Shown: piece after piece, positions 5,740 to 5,922 of the stretch
Numbering within the stretch: position 1 is the first letter of the stretch
How the letters are laid out: each line of letters begins with the position of its first letter
Assembly (NCBI GenBank): GCA_945861175.1
Contig: CAMATR010000132.1
Coordinates: forward strand, 1 to 5,922
Source of the DNA: Chitinophaga pinensis
Lineage (GTDB): Bacteria > Bacteroidota > Bacteroidia > Flavobacteriales_D > Crocinitomicaceae
Reading direction: 5' to 3'
DNA: 5,922 nucleotides
Made by a program: the position numbers and the translations under genes
The notes under the pieces: generated by a model
What the model was told of the DNA's origin: nothing
The model's input: only the letters and a program-made list of their open reading frames with translations
Database searches by the model: none

Positions 5740-5922
5740 TTATTGGATTTTTTCAATGATACTTTTATTGTCTACAACCCAAAAGAGTAAACTATTGTTT
5801 CTTGCATCCAAATTCAATTTTTTACAAATTCGCGAACGATAATTCTCCACTGATTTTGCGGATACAAAAAGTAAGTCCGCGATTTCTTTACTAGATAGTT
5901 TTTGACTGACTAGTTTTAAGGT
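5740..5922 (-). CDS. LuxR-type HTH transcriptional regulator, C-terminal part (partial)
   Basis: A minus-strand frame enters from the right edge and ends at a TAA (read from 5742 to 5740), giving 60 residues. They form a GerE/LuxR-type DNA-binding domain: LVSQKLSSKEIADLLFVSAK includes the first HTH helix and turn (KEIADLLFVS). SVENYRSRICKKLNL is the recognition helix and the following helix, matching the family pattern T/SVxNHRxxIxxKLxL. The tail after it (about 20 residues, LLFWVVDNKSIIEKIQ) is short. The sensor part lies outside the window, so it could be a NarL-type response regulator or one of the TPR-plus-transmembrane LuxR proteins common in Bacteroidota. It converges with the lipoprotein gene, with 58 bp between the stops. 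Confidence 0.85.
   Translation of the reverse strand, partial: TLKLVSQKLSSKEIADLLFVSAKSVENYRSRICKKLNLDARNNSLLFWVVDNKSIIEKIQ

Noticed and set aside
5427..5790. Minus-strand frame 5427-5756 and plus-strand frame 5608-5790
   Set aside because: They run through the lipoprotein gene and the terminator hairpin, and clash with the LuxR-type coding end. The composition is low-complexity Phe/Lys.

Overview
The window looks like chromosomal DNA of a Bacteroidota member, most likely Flavobacteriales; Crocinitomicaceae-like (Fluviicola or relatives) is my guess from the lipoprotein family and is unproven. The signs are a low-GC genome, several upstream regions with the Bacteroidota -7 box (TAnnTTTG), no clear Shine-Dalgarno sequences, and a lipocalin-like lipoprotein with the DPFLSLxSRxAR signature. 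I see no mobile element, CRISPR array, tRNA or rRNA, and no stretch above 300 bases without a gene.

Layout, left to right. (1) The N-terminus of the radical-SAM heme chaperone HemW runs leftward off the window from a GTG start. (2) A divergent 116-aa helical protein of unknown function follows. (3) A leftward 231-aa probable secreted protein of unknown function has no ATG start. (4) recJ, complete, encodes the single-strand DNA exonuclease. (5) A leftward PLP-dependent Cys/Met-metabolism enzyme of the methionine gamma-lyase / cystathionine gamma-synthase superfamily meets recJ tail to tail with 6 bp between the stop codons. (6) An Lrp/AsnC regulator is divergent from the PLP gene across a very AT-rich 124-bp control region. 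(7) A small lipoprotein has its own promoter and a strong intrinsic terminator. (8) The C-terminus of a LuxR-type HTH regulator enters from the right edge on the minus strand.

The clearest functional unit is the divergent pair of PLP enzyme and Lrp/AsnC regulator. By analogy with the mdeR-mdeA pair of Pseudomonas putida, the regulator probably senses a sulfur or other amino acid and controls the lyase. The other genes are housekeeping (hemW, recJ) or lineage-specific envelope and unknown proteins.

The 138-bp gap between the 116-aa gene and the 231-aa gene (636-773) shows nothing I can support. I do not see a new multi-gene system. The points most worth checking are a possibly leaderless hemW start flanked by two perfect palindromes, the phased repeats in the lyase/Lrp control region, the unusual active-site entrance of the lyase, and the missing ATG of the secreted protein.
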